From assembly GCA_035573435.1 (NCBI GenBank), contig DATMZR010000031.1:62001-126000 (forward strand): 64,000 nt of DNA. The letters are read 5' to 3'. This document shows, piece after piece, positions 42,878 to 51,419 of this stretch. The position numbers and the translations under genes are program-made. The notes beneath the pieces were generated by a model, which ran no database searches, had not been told where the DNA came from, and worked only from the letters and a program-made list of their open reading frames with translations. Every line of letters begins with the position of its first letter. The stretch's first letter is position 1. Origin of the DNA: Solirubrobacterales bacterium (lineage in GTDB: Bacteria > Actinomycetota > Thermoleophilia > Solirubrobacterales > 70-9).

Positions 42878-43066
42878 TCAGTACGCCGCCTCGCCCTCCT
42901 CGGAATCCTCGTCGCCGATCGCCACCGCCTCCGCGGCGCAGGTGGTGCAGAGGGCCAGCGCCGATCCCTCGTCGAGGATCCGCTGCTTCTCCGCCCCCGT
43001 CAGGGTGGCGCCGCAGCTCTCGCAGCGCTCCGGCAGCTCTTCGATCGACCGCTCCTCGAGCTCCAT
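42878..43066 (-). CDS. Small zinc-ribbon protein
   Basis: A 62-residue protein with two CxxC knuckles, CESCGATLTG and ALCTTCAAE, separated by about 22 residues, and acidic flanks. It resembles DksA/TraR-like or FYDLN zinc ribbons that bind nucleic acid or transcription machinery. It lies 28 bp after the uracil-DNA-glycosylase-like gene on the same strand, the last gene of the minus-strand run from 48480. Confidence 0.7.
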   Translation of the reverse strand: MELEERSIEELPERCESCGATLTGAEKQRILDEGSALALCTTCAAEAVAIGDEDSEEGEAAY

Positions 43067-43094
43067 GGAGCGGAGCCTAGTGGACGGCCCGCTG

Positions 43095-43787
43095 CTAGTA
43101 GGGCGGGAGGTCCGAGTACCAATCGCCGAGCGTGCGGAAAGCGGCCCAGAACTCGCGCTTCGACTGCTCGGAGTCGAGCGACTCGTCGATGTCAGGGACG
43201 AACAGGGCGTCGATCGTGGGCGTGAAAGGTTGAACCTCGCCGGGCCGGGGATCGACGGAGCTCGAGAGGGGCACATCCACCTCGTTGAGGGTCTCGAGGG
43301 CGCGTTCCCCCATCACCACGATCACTCGCGGTTGCACGATCGCCAGTTCCTCGACGATGCGCTCGATGCACTCGCCGCCCGCCTGCGAGGGGTCCGCCAC
43401 CGGGCACTTGACGCACAGCGTCCCGTAGACGACCAAGGGATCGATGTTGAGGCGTTTGAAGCTCTTGCGGAGCGCGTTTCCGGCGCGGCCGTAGAACGCA
43501 ACCCCCTCCTCGATCTCCGCTGCGGTGGGAGCGAACTTGAGCAGGAAGATGTCGGCCTGCGGATGTCCGGAGCCGAGCACCGGCATCAGATTGCCGCGCG
43601 GGCAGTGAGAGCACTCCTGGAGGCGATGGGTCAACTCATTGAGCTCGCGTATCGCGCGCTCCAGGTACTTCTCCCGAATCTCGTCGTCTGTCGTCGGCAA
43701 GCCGCCTCCTCGTTTGGCCCCACCACCCGGGCCCTGGGCTTGCGCTTTCTTTGACGGCCCCGCCGGCCCTCCTTCAGCTTGCATCAC
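43095..43787 (-). CDS. Uracil-DNA glycosylase superfamily protein, family-4-like but with altered motifs
   Basis: A 230-residue protein with a Gly/Lys/Pro-rich N-terminal tail (~30 residues). Four candidate cluster cysteines of family-4 UDGs are present: Cys59 and Cys62 (CSHCPRG), Cys128 (VKCPVAD) and Cys140. The usual motif GE-x-PG is KFAPTAAE here, the region normally carrying the catalytic acid/asparagine. The His-Pro motif near the C-terminus is replaced by FVPDIDE. Thus the fold and probably the iron-sulfur cluster are kept while uracil excision is doubtful. Start GTG 43787 overlaps the stop of the GT-PHP gene (GTGATG). Confidence 0.8.
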   Translation of the reverse strand: MMQAEGGPAGPSKKAQAQGPGGGAKRGGGLPTTDDEIREKYLERAIRELNELTHRLQECSHCPRGNLMPVLGSGHPQADIFLLKFAPTAAEIEEGVAFYGRAGNALRKSFKRLNIDPLVVYGTLCVKCPVADPSQAGGECIERIVEELAIVQPRVIVVMGERALETLNEVDVPLSSSVDPRPGEVQPFTPTIDALFVPDIDESLDSEQSKREFWAAFRTLGDWYSDLPPY

Positions 43788-45733
43788 GGCTTGCCTGACG
43801 CCCGCCCGCTCCTCGTCCGCCGCGAGCTCGGCTTGGATGCCTGGAGCAGCTTCAGCGCTTGGACGTAGATCAGGTTCTTGTGCTTTCTGACGATGTCCGC
43901 GTCGCGCATGGCCTCCAGGAACTCCTCGGGGCCCTCGAAGTCGTGCACCCGGATCCTGACGCTTCCGAGCCCTTGGGCGACGTGGCTGTCCGAGCCGGCG
44001 CCCGGGACGATCCTGTACTTGGCGGCGAAGCGCTCGGCTTCCTCGTTGAAGGCCGTCAGCGCCACCCTCGGGTTGAACACCTCGAGGATGTCGATCTCAT
44101 CGACCATTCGAAGGAGGTGCTCGTAGTCGGGCACCGAGTGAAGACGGTCGAACGGGTGGGGCACGTAGACGAGCCCGCCCTGGCGCCGGATCTCGGCAAT
44201 CGTCTCGTCCATCGTCATCCCCTTCGGGATCTTCTCCTCCAGGAAGAGCCCGATCACCTCTCCCTGCTCGGCGGTCTTCACCTCCTCGGCGACGATCACC
44301 TTGATCCCCCCCATCTGCTCCGCGACCTCACGCGCGGCGAGCGCGCCCGAGATCTCGTTGTGGTCGGTGATTGCGATCGCACCCAGCCCGCGGTCGCGCG
44401 CTGTTGCCAGCAGGACCTCCACCGGCGTCGCGCAATCCGGCGAGTGATCCGTGTGCATGTGGAGGTCGACGTGAATCGAGCCGCGCCGTGAAAGTCGCTC
44501 GCGCAGGGCGGGATTGCCGCGGGGATCATGGCGGCGGGCGCACAGCGACTGGTAGGTGTCCTCGAGCCCGTTGGCAACCGCTGCCCAGTCGGGGACCGTC
44601 CCGTGCCCGGCGCGAACGAGGTCGTCGCGCAAGTCGGGCTCAGTGATCAGCCTGGAGAGCTGGCCCGCGAAGGTGACGGCGTCCCCTGGGGGGAAGAGCA
44701 GCCCGCGCTCGCCCTCCCCGGTCAGCTCCTCATAGATGGAGAGGCGGGAGGCCACCGGCACCGTGCCGGCGGCCAGCGCCTTGCGGATCAGGCCGGGAGC
44801 CACCCGCGGGCCGCCGGAGGCGACGCAGGCGATATCCGCTCCGGCGATCAGCTCCTCGCGCGACGCTTCCCGGGGGCCGACCACGTGAACCCGGTCCCGC
44901 AATCGGCGCGAGATGCGGATCTCCTCCCTGTCCTCGAGCCACACTGCCGCCTCCCAGGCGAGTCCCAGCGACAGGCGCCGGAGCGCCCGAAGGAAGAGCC
45001 GTAGAGCGCCACGCTCCTCTTGAAGGCAGAACGCGATCCGCACAGGCCGCCCGCGGCCCGCCTCAGCGACGGCGCCGGGGTCCTCGCCGCGCGGCCACCA
45101 GCCCTCCACTCCAGGGTCGGCACCCGGCGTGATCAACTCATAGGTGCCGGGAAAGAAGCGCTCCATCAGGTCGGAGGTGGTGCGGCAGCTCGCCGTGCGC
45201 GCATCCAGCCGGCCGAAGAAGATCTCCACCAGCGGGCGCGCCACCTGAGTGGAGAGGATCCGTTCGGTGGGCTCGTGGAAGCTGCCGACGTTGAGCGAGC
45301 GCGAGTGGCGGAGGGCGACCGAGGACGCGCTGGGCGCGAACGGATCGTGCACGTGGACGATGTCGAGCTCGATCCCGCCGAGCAACTCCTCGAGGGGGCG
45401 GCTGAGGTCGATCGGCACGGGCGCCGCGCGCGGCGCTGGGCCGCGCGGCATCGCGAGGCTCGAGCCCACCGCCAGCACCGGCGGCCCACCGTCGCCCGCC
45501 CTCTCTCCCTTCCAGGAGCCGTCGAACAACGACTCTGGCTGCTCGCGCGCAGCCCTGATCACGCGGCGTGACTCGCGGACCGCGGATCGTGAGGCGGCGG
45601 GGGCCGCCACCACCACCCGGTGTCCCCGTTGAGCGAGGTCGGCCGAGACCCTGGCCACGAACTCGTTGACCTCGTGCGGCGCTCCCCACGGATGGGGGCT
45701 CACTTGGGCGATCGAGAGCCGCTCGGAGGCCAC
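43784..45733 (-). CDS. Glycosyltransferase (GT4-like) fused to PHP-type phosphoesterase
   Basis: A 649-residue two-domain protein. Residues ~1-400 have the glycosyltransferase-B fold: an N-terminal SPHPWGAPHEVNEFVARVSAD, VHVHDPFAP, and late RGLLFPPGDAVTFAGQLSRL. Residues ~412-610 are a PHP domain: VDLHMHTDHSPDC, IAITDHNEISGALAA, YVPHPFDRLH and GAGSDSHVAQGLGS carry the four metal-binding His/Asp sets. The fusion could transfer a sugar and hydrolyse a phosphate of the same lipid or sugar. The gene sits within an inositol-lipid run, between ino1 and a UDG-like gene, whose start it overlaps by 4 bp. Confidence 0.85.
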   Translation of the reverse strand: MASERLSIAQVSPHPWGAPHEVNEFVARVSADLAQRGHRVVVAAPAASRSAVRESRRVIRAAREQPESLFDGSWKGERAGDGGPPVLAVGSSLAMPRGPAPRAAPVPIDLSRPLEELLGGIELDIVHVHDPFAPSASSVALRHSRSLNVGSFHEPTERILSTQVARPLVEIFFGRLDARTASCRTTSDLMERFFPGTYELITPGADPGVEGWWPRGEDPGAVAEAGRGRPVRIAFCLQEERGALRLFLRALRRLSLGLAWEAAVWLEDREEIRISRRLRDRVHVVGPREASREELIAGADIACVASGGPRVAPGLIRKALAAGTVPVASRLSIYEELTGEGERGLLFPPGDAVTFAGQLSRLITEPDLRDDLVRAGHGTVPDWAAVANGLEDTYQSLCARRHDPRGNPALRERLSRRGSIHVDLHMHTDHSPDCATPVEVLLATARDRGLGAIAITDHNEISGALAAREVAEQMGGIKVIVAEEVKTAEQGEVIGLFLEEKIPKGMTMDETIAEIRRQGGLVYVPHPFDRLHSVPDYEHLLRMVDEIDILEVFNPRVALTAFNEEAERFAAKYRIVPGAGSDSHVAQGLGSVRIRVHDFEGPEEFLEAMRDADIVRKHKNLIYVQALKLLQASKPSSRRTRSGRASGKP

Positions 45734-45802
45734 GGGGGCAGGATAGAAGCGAAACGGGAGCTGGATCCCGGCGCGGGCTCCGCCGAGCTGCGGGAACGCT
45801 GG

Positions 45803-46984
45803 CTATGTCTCGGTCTGCAGCTCCGCGGCGCGCTGCCCCGCCGGCTTGCGCGCGTGCTCGCGAATGAACTCCTCCGTCAACTCGCGCGCCTCGTCGTCGG
45901 GCCGCTGAGTGTGGGGCGACTTCATCAGGTAGCTCGATGGCCCGTCGAGCTCGCCCGTGATCCCATGGTTCAGCGCCAGCTTCACGATGCGCGCCGCGTC
46001 GATCACGATCCCGGCCGAGTTCGGCGAATCCCACACCTCCAGCTTCAGCTCGAGGTTGAGCGGGACGTCACCAAACGACCGACCCTCCAGCCTGATGTGT
46101 GCCCACTTGCGGTCGGTCAGCCAGGCAACGTAGTCGGAGGGACCGACGTGGACGTCATCGGGCGGCAGCTCGTGGCCCATGATCGAGGTCACGGCGTTGG
46201 TCTTCGACTCCTTCTTGGAGGCCAGCCGCTCGCGCTCGAGCATGTTGTAGAAGTCCATGTTGCCGCCGACGTTGAGCTGGGAGGTGCGCTCGAGCCGTAC
46301 GCCACGGTCGTGGAACAGACGCGCGAGCTGGCGGTGAACGATGGTGGCGCCGACCTGCGACTTGATGTCGTCGCCGATGATCGGCAGTCCTGCCTCGCGG
46401 AAACGTCCCGTCCAGTAGTCCTCGCGGGCGATGAACACGGGCAGGCAGTTGACGAACCCAACGCCCGCCTTCAGCGCCTGCTCGACGTACCACTTGGTGG
46501 CCTGCTCGGACCCAACAGGCAGGTAGCAGATCAGCACATCGGCCCTGGTGTCCTGGAGGATGCCGACCACGTCGTCCGTTGGACCGGGCGCCTTGGTGAT
46601 CTTCTGCTTCAGGTACTTACCCAGCCCGTCATGGGTCATGCCCCGGTGCACGGGGACTCCGAGTGGCGCCACCTCCGCGAACTTGATCGTGTCGTTGGGA
46701 CCGGACCAGATCGCTTCCGACAGGTCCTTGCCGACCTTCTCCGCGTCGATGTCGAACGCGGCGACGAACTCGATGTCGCGGACGTGGTAGCCGCCGAGGT
46801 CGACGTGCATGAGGCCGGGCACCGCCTCGGCCGGGTCGGCGTCCCTGTAATAGGAGACGCCCTGAACAAAGGCGTTGGCGCAGTTGCCGACACCGATGAT
46901 GGCCACCCGAACCTTGCCGTCGTCGATCCGGTGGCCGTTGGTCGTGGCGCCGTCTTGTGCTGCTTCGTGTTCGGTGGTGCTCAT
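45803..46984 (-). CDS. ino1: Inositol-3-phosphate synthase
   Basis: A 393-residue NAD-dependent enzyme that converts glucose 6-phosphate to 1L-myo-inositol 1-phosphate. The NAD-binding loop [16 protein letters not shown] lies near residue 26; [11 protein letters not shown] and [14 protein letters not shown] contain the conserved Lys and Asn/Asp positions of the active site. It belongs to the short actinobacterial/archaeal type. Its neighbours PAP2 and CDP-alcohol phosphatidyltransferase fit phosphatidylinositol synthesis. Confidence 0.95.
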   Translation of the reverse strand: MSTTEHEAAQDGATTNGHRIDDGKVRVAIIGVGNCANAFVQGVSYYRDADPAEAVPGLMHVDLGGYHVRDIEFVAAFDIDAEKVGKDLSEAIWSGPNDTIKFAEVAPLGVPVHRGMTHDGLGKYLKQKITKAPGPTDDVVGILQDTRADVLICYLPVGSEQATKWYVEQALKAGVGFVNCLPVFIAREDYWTGRFREAGLPIIGDDIKSQVGATIVHRQLARLFHDRGVRLERTSQLNVGGNMDFYNMLERERLASKKESKTNAVTSIMGHELPPDDVHVGPSDYVAWLTDRKWAHIRLEGRSFGDVPLNLELKLEVWDSPNSAGIVIDAARIVKLALNHGITGELDGPSSYLMKSPHTQRPDDEARELTEEFIREHARKPAGQRAAELQTET

Positions 46985-47044
46985 CGCGTGCGAAGTCCTC
47001 CTCGCGGCCGGGTGGGTTCCTATACCGCTCGGGCCGCCATTGGG

Positions 47045-47686
47045 TTACACCTCTTCCATGGCGCTGAGCTCGCGCCGCACGTGCCACACGCGCTGCCCCA
47101 CGGTGAGCGCCGTGAGCGCTCCCGTAGCGTAGATGGCCGGGGCCAGCAACTCGATGTCGAACACCCCTGCCCCCTTTGCGAACACCAGCCCGATCGACAG
47201 GATGACCACCCTGACGGGCCTGGTGGCGATTCCCAGGGTGCACTCCACGCCGAGCGCCTCGGCGCGCGCACGGGTATAGGAGACCAGCAGCGAGCCGAGC
47301 ACGGTGAGCACGCAGGCCGCGGCCGCAATCGCGTGGCCGGTGTCCGCGAAGTACCAGGCAACCGCCGTCAACACGATGCCCTCCTCCATCCGATCGAGAG
47401 TCGAATCGAGGAAGGCGCCGAACAGCGTCCCCTTGCCCGACATGCGCGAGTATCGCCCGTCGAGCGTGTCCATGACCGAGCCGACGATGAAGGAGATGCC
47501 CGCCAGGAAGAAGAGCCGTTGCGTGATCAGCACCGCGGCGGCCAGGTTGAGAATCAGGCCGCTGACCGAGATTGCGTTGGGAGTCAGGCGCGACTCGATC
47601 AGCCGGCCACGCGCGTAGGCCCGAAACGACGCGAAGCCGGCGTCCGTCTCGGCCTCGCCCCTCGCGGCGCGGGTTCCCGACCTCAG
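47045..47686 (-). CDS. CDP-alcohol phosphatidyltransferase (phosphatidylinositol-phosphate synthase-like)
   Basis: About 213 residues with several membrane helices. The family signature D-x2-D-G-x2-A-R-x8-G-x3-D-x3-D is nearly intact: DTLDGRYSRMSGKGTLFGAF followed by LDSTLDR, with Tyr in place of the small Ala. In actinobacteria this enzyme joins CDP-diacylglycerol to inositol 1-phosphate. No ATG, GTG or TTG opens the frame before the conserved core; CTG 47686 overlaps the PAP2 stop as CTGA, mimicking the usual ATGA junction, and has GAGG ~11 nt upstream. The start is therefore a non-canonical CTG by inference. Confidence 0.85.
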   Translation of the reverse strand: MRSGTRAARGEAETDAGFASFRAYARGRLIESRLTPNAISVSGLILNLAAAVLITQRLFFLAGISFIVGSVMDTLDGRYSRMSGKGTLFGAFLDSTLDRMEEGIVLTAVAWYFADTGHAIAAAACVLTVLGSLLVSYTRARAEALGVECTLGIATRPVRVVILSIGLVFAKGAGVFDIELLAPAIYATGALTALTVGQRVWHVRRELSAMEEV

Positions 47687-48480
47687 GCGGGCGCCTCGTC
47701 GGTCGCCGCGCTCCGCCAGGACCAGGCTTCTGGACGCAGGCGTGCGAGTTGATGCGCCGATACCGCCGCCAGGCAGGCGACGGCGGCACCCGCGGCGGCG
47801 TCGAACCAGTAGTGGTTCGCGGTCACGGTGATCACGAAGTAGACCATCAGCGGATAGGCGGACCACAGGGCCCGCGCCCAGATGCTTCGGACCAGGCTCA
47901 TCGCGGACACCGCGATCATGAGCGAGAAGGCGATGTGCATGCTGGGCACGGCCGCATAGGGGTTGACCAGCACGCTGCTGAACGAGGAGTCCTGATTCAT
48001 GTCCGTGAACGCGTCGATCGTGTCGGTGAACCCAGCCGTCGGGAACATGCGAGGCGGAGCGGTGGGGAAGAGCGCGTAGCCGATCAGCGCGAGTCCCATG
48101 GCAACCAGGAACATGTTGCGCACGAAGTTGAAGTTCTCGTTGCGAAACAAGTAGAGCCAGGCCAGGAACGAGATCGTGATCACGAAGTGGCTGTTGAAGT
48201 ACATCCAGTTGGCGATCTCGATCACCCACGTGTGTGAGATGAACGCCTGCTGGAAGCCCGGCTCGAAGAAGGCGCCGAGCGAGCGCTCCAGCTGCATCAC
48301 ATGGACCCCGTTCGCCAGCGCCACAGCGTCGCGGCCGTCGGCGATTCCGCGCACCAGCTGGTAGCCCCAGTACGCGGCGAAGAAGAACGCGAACTGGCGC
48401 ACCAGATCACCCCAGCCACGAGGCAGGCGGCGACCGAGGGTGCGGACGAGTTGCGCGATGGTATGGACGAAAGGGCGCAC
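47683..48480 (-). CDS. PAP2-family (AUR1-like) lipid phosphatase/transferase
   Basis: A 265-residue membrane protein with six hydrophobic segments starting GTG 48480. Catalytic motifs of the PAP2_3/inositolphosphotransferase type are visible: C2 NPYAAVPSMHIAFSLM with the catalytic His, and C3 VTANHYWFDAAAGA with His-x3-Asp. An FPTAPPRM loop resembles AUR1/inositol phosphorylceramide synthase relatives. Given neighbours, it could act on inositol phospholipids. It is the first gene of the minus-strand run, with its stop overlapping the proposed CTG start of the next. Confidence 0.85.
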   Translation of the reverse strand: MRPFVHTIAQLVRTLGRRLPRGWGDLVRQFAFFFAAYWGYQLVRGIADGRDAVALANGVHVMQLERSLGAFFEPGFQQAFISHTWVIEIANWMYFNSHFVITISFLAWLYLFRNENFNFVRNMFLVAMGLALIGYALFPTAPPRMFPTAGFTDTIDAFTDMNQDSSFSSVLVNPYAAVPSMHIAFSLMIAVSAMSLVRSIWARALWSAYPLMVYFVITVTANHYWFDAAAGAAVACLAAVSAHQLARLRPEAWSWRSAATDEAPA

Positions 48481-48587
48481 GGAGGTTGCGAGATTGTAAA
48501 TGGCCGCACGACTTGCGCCAGGTCACGGACTTCGCCACGCACCGGGCCACCCCTGCGTCTGCCTGCCTCTGCCAAGGTTGGGCCGCG

Positions 48588-49277
48588 ATGAGCTGGAAGC
48601 GCCCGGAGAAGCGTCGAGTGCGTGCGATCCGCGACCGGCTCCGCCAGATGTACGGCCGGCCCGTGAACCATCCACACGGCGACCCCGTGCACGAGCTGGT
48701 CAAGACGATCCTCTCCCAGAACACCAGCGACACCAATCGCGACACCGCGTACGGCCGGCTGCGTGACCGGTTCGAGACCTGGGAGGAGGTTCGCGACGCA
48801 CCCGTCAACGAGGTCGCCGAGGCGATCCGACCGGGCGGGCTGTCGGTCACCAAGGCCCCCCGAATCCAGACCGCGCTCGAGGGCTGCGGCGATCCGATCG
48901 ACCTCTCGTGGCTGCGCGAAGCCCCGCGCGACGAGGCGATCGACTTTCTGACCTCGCTGCCCGGAGTCGGGCGAAAGACCGCCGCCTGCGTCCTGCTCTT
49001 CTCCTTCGACCGCCCTGAGATTCCAGTGGACACGCACGTCCACCGCGTCGGTGGACGCCTGGGCCTGATCGACGACCGTGCTTCCTTCGACCAGGCGCAC
49101 GACGAGATCCTTCGGGTGGTCGACCCCGAGGACGCCTACGAGCTCCACATCAACCTCATCCACCACGGCCGGGCCATCTGCCGGCCACGCCCGCGCTGCG
49201 AGGAGTGCGACCTGCGGCGGATGTGCCCGTATGGGCGGCGGCTGGCCGCGGCGGCGCATCGACGCTCGGGCGACTAA
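48588..49277 (+). CDS. Endonuclease III-like DNA glycosylase/AP lyase
   Basis: A 229-residue HhH-GPD enzyme of base-excision repair for oxidised pyrimidines. The hairpin LPGVGRKTAACVLLFSF carries the catalytic Lys (GRKTA) and the Asp is in IPVDTHVHRV. Near the C-terminus CRPRPRCEECDLRRMC offers four Cys (C-x5-C-x2-C-x5-C), fitting the 4Fe-4S cluster. It starts at ATG 48588, divergent from the PAP2 gene. It resembles the short Nth clade; exact lesion preference is unknown. Confidence 0.92.
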   Translation: MSWKRPEKRRVRAIRDRLRQMYGRPVNHPHGDPVHELVKTILSQNTSDTNRDTAYGRLRDRFETWEEVRDAPVNEVAEAIRPGGLSVTKAPRIQTALEGCGDPIDLSWLREAPRDEAIDFLTSLPGVGRKTAACVLLFSFDRPEIPVDTHVHRVGGRLGLIDDRASFDQAHDEILRVVDPEDAYELHINLIHHGRAICRPRPRCEECDLRRMCPYGRRLAAAAHRRSGD

Positions 49278-49367
49278 ACTGGGCGCCAGAGACAGGGGGA
49301 TCGCCCGGACGCCGGTCGGAGGCAGACGGGGCGCTCACCCGGGGGAACAAGAAAAGGGGAGGACATC

Positions 49368-50579
49368 TTGAGTGAGGATGTGTTGGTCCGGCCCGTCGGC
49401 GCCAGCCTTGGATTGCGCGCCCGGCTGCTGGGCATCGCGCTGCTGTTGACCGGGATCGTTGTAGCCGTGCTGGGGTCGCCCGTCGGCGCTCAAGCCGCCG
49501 ACAACGTCAACGTCAGGATCATGACTCGCAACGTGTATCTGGGGGCCGACCTGAGTCCCGCGATCAACGCCTCGACCACGAACGAGTTCGTCGACGCCAA
49601 CGGCCAGATCGTCCGCGACGTGGACACCAACAACTTCCCGGTCCGCGCCAAGGGGCTGGCTCAGGAGATCCTCAGCAAGAGCCCCGACCTGGTGGGGCTC
49701 CAGGAGGTGGCGCTGTGGAGGAAGGGCCCGCTCAACGACTCCGCGCCCTTCACGTGCAACGGCACGCCCGATGAGGACTCACCCTTCGGTTGTGACTTCA
49801 CTGCGTCGACGGTCAGGTACGACTATCTGCGCGACCTGCTCAGGGAGCTCAACAAGGACAAGCAGCGCTACAGGGTCGTGATCTCCCAGAAGGAGTTCGA
49901 CTTCGAGGCGCCGACCGACTACAACGGCGTCGCGGGAGACGGCGACGCCTGCCCGGCCCAGTGCGACGGCGAGGAGAACGATCGCCTGACGATGCGCGAC
50001 GTCATCCTCGCCCGCACCGACCGCGTGACGACGACGAACGTCAAGGCCGGCCATTTCGAGCATCACTACGCGCCCGAGATCGCCGGCACCGTGACCGTGC
50101 ACGTCCTGCGCGGTTGGACCCAGGCGGACGTGACGGTCCGAAACAGCCACAAGTTCCGGTTCGTCAACACCCACCTGGAGGCGTTCGGAGACCCGACAAT
50201 CCGTAGAGATCAGGCGCGGGAGCTGGTCCAGCCGGGCGGTCCGGCCACGGGCAAGGCGCCGGTGATCCAGGTCGGGGACCTGAACTCAGACGACAACACG
50301 GTTCAGGGGGGCGACCGGCTGGCCTACTCCGTGTTCCTCAACCACGGATTCCGCAGTCGCAGCACCGAGAATCCGCTCAGCTGCTGCCTGGACTCCGACA
50401 TCATCACCGCGAACGGGGGCGGCAGCGTCAGCGACTTCGACCATCACGTCGATCACATTCTCACCAACGCGCCGCAGGCGGTGGGACTGGTGCGCTCATC
50501 CGTCACAGGGCGACAGCCCGTGAACGGATTTTGGGACTCCGATCACGCAGGAGTGTTCAGCAACCTGCTGGTGCACTAG
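49368..50579 (+). CDS. Secreted EEP-family nuclease/phosphatase
   Basis: A 403-residue exported EEP-fold protein. The hydrophobic segment LLGIALLLTGIVVAVLGSPV (residues ~20-40) ending GAQAAD is a signal peptide. The catalytic set is visible: RIMTRNVYLGAD, VGLQEVALW, FRFVNTHLEAFGD, VIQVGDLNSDD and DSDHAGVFSN. The Cys-rich inserts (FTCNGTPDEDSPFGCDF, ACPAQCDGEEND, LSCCLDS) suggest disulfides. TTG 49368 has AGGGGAGGACATC directly upstream. Its end overlaps the convergent GDPD gene by 23 bp. Confidence 0.88.
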   Translation: MSEDVLVRPVGASLGLRARLLGIALLLTGIVVAVLGSPVGAQAADNVNVRIMTRNVYLGADLSPAINASTTNEFVDANGQIVRDVDTNNFPVRAKGLAQEILSKSPDLVGLQEVALWRKGPLNDSAPFTCNGTPDEDSPFGCDFTASTVRYDYLRDLLRELNKDKQRYRVVISQKEFDFEAPTDYNGVAGDGDACPAQCDGEENDRLTMRDVILARTDRVTTTNVKAGHFEHHYAPEIAGTVTVHVLRGWTQADVTVRNSHKFRFVNTHLEAFGDPTIRRDQARELVQPGGPATGKAPVIQVGDLNSDDNTVQGGDRLAYSVFLNHGFRSRSTENPLSCCLDSDIITANGGGSVSDFDHHVDHILTNAPQAVGLVRSSVTGRQPVNGFWDSDHAGVFSNLLVH

Positions 50580-51366
50580 GCGTCGCCGGCGCGGGTTCCG
50601 CGTCGAGGAGTACTGAGGTTGACGGTGCCTCCTCCAGCCTCAGGGCCTCGGCGCGGAGCTCGGCCGGACGATCCGTGCAGACGGCGTCCGGGAGCGCCAG
50701 CTCCGTAACCCGAGCGAGCAGCTCGGCGTCGTTCACGGTGCCGGTGCTGACGCTCAAGCCGGCGAGGCGGAGGACGGCGACGAGCTTCGGCGCCAGCAGG
50801 AAGTGCTCCACTGAAACCCCGGTGACTCCGCGGCTCACGGCCCACGCGGCGAGCGCCTCGGGCGCGTACTCCGCCCAGACGACGAGGCGAGACCGCAGAC
50901 CGTAGGCCGCCGCGGTGGCGCAGGCCGCCGAGTGGAAGCTGATCAGCTCGAGGCGGCGCCGTTCGGGCCCGGTCCGGTAGCGCTCGCAGAGGATCTGCGC
51001 CGTGCGCCGCGCTAGCTCCGGATCGGCGTGGGCCTTGACCTCTACCTGAATCGGCAGGTCAGACGGGGTGGCGGCGAGCAGCTCGTCCAACGTCATCGCC
51101 CGTTCCGCCGTCGGCTCGCCATTGCGATCGAGGGTTCGAGCGCGGAGGATCTCGGTGGCGCTCCGCCGATGCGCCCAGCCGCCGAGCGTGGTGCCGAGCG
51201 TAAGCAGAGGGTCGTGAAGGAGGACCAGCTCGTCGTCCGCGGTCACGCAGACGTCGGTCTCGAGGCCGTCGACACCGGCCGCCAGCGACGCGGCCAGGGC
51301 GGTGGCGGAGGAGTCGGGCCCATAAGCGCGACCGAGGCGGTGTGCGTAAAGCGCCGGAATTTGCAT
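50557..51366 (-). CDS. Glycerophosphodiester phosphodiesterase (GDPD) family
   Basis: A 269-residue GDPD-fold protein hydrolysing glycerophosphodiesters to glycerol 3-phosphate. HRLGRAYGPDSSATAL (first motif; the usual PEN-T is changed), GVDGLETDVCVTADDELVLL followed by HD (metal Glu-Asp and catalytic His) and LPIQVEVKA are present. The C-terminal ~30 residues are Ala/Pro-rich. There is no signal peptide, so it is intracellular. It follows no obvious operon, being convergent with the secreted EEP gene. Confidence 0.85.
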   Translation of the reverse strand: MQIPALYAHRLGRAYGPDSSATALAASLAAGVDGLETDVCVTADDELVLLHDPLLTLGTTLGGWAHRRSATEILRARTLDRNGEPTAERAMTLDELLAATPSDLPIQVEVKAHADPELARRTAQILCERYRTGPERRRLELISFHSAACATAAAYGLRSRLVVWAEYAPEALAAWAVSRGVTGVSVEHFLLAPKLVAVLRLAGLSVSTGTVNDAELLARVTELALPDAVCTDRPAELRAEALRLEEAPSTSVLLDAEPAPATPSAPAGC

Positions 51367-51419
51367 ACAAACATGGCACTAAACGCCGTCCCCGCCGGTG
51401 TTACGGGAGTGTGACCTCG

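Noticed and set aside
45620-47752. A long plus-strand open frame of 710 codons opposite ino1 and its neighbours
   Set aside because: It is the antisense of clearly identified genes (ino1, phosphatidyltransferase, GT-PHP) in a high-GC genome where such frames arise by codon bias; the translation is Arg/Gly/Val/Ala-rich and matches no family.
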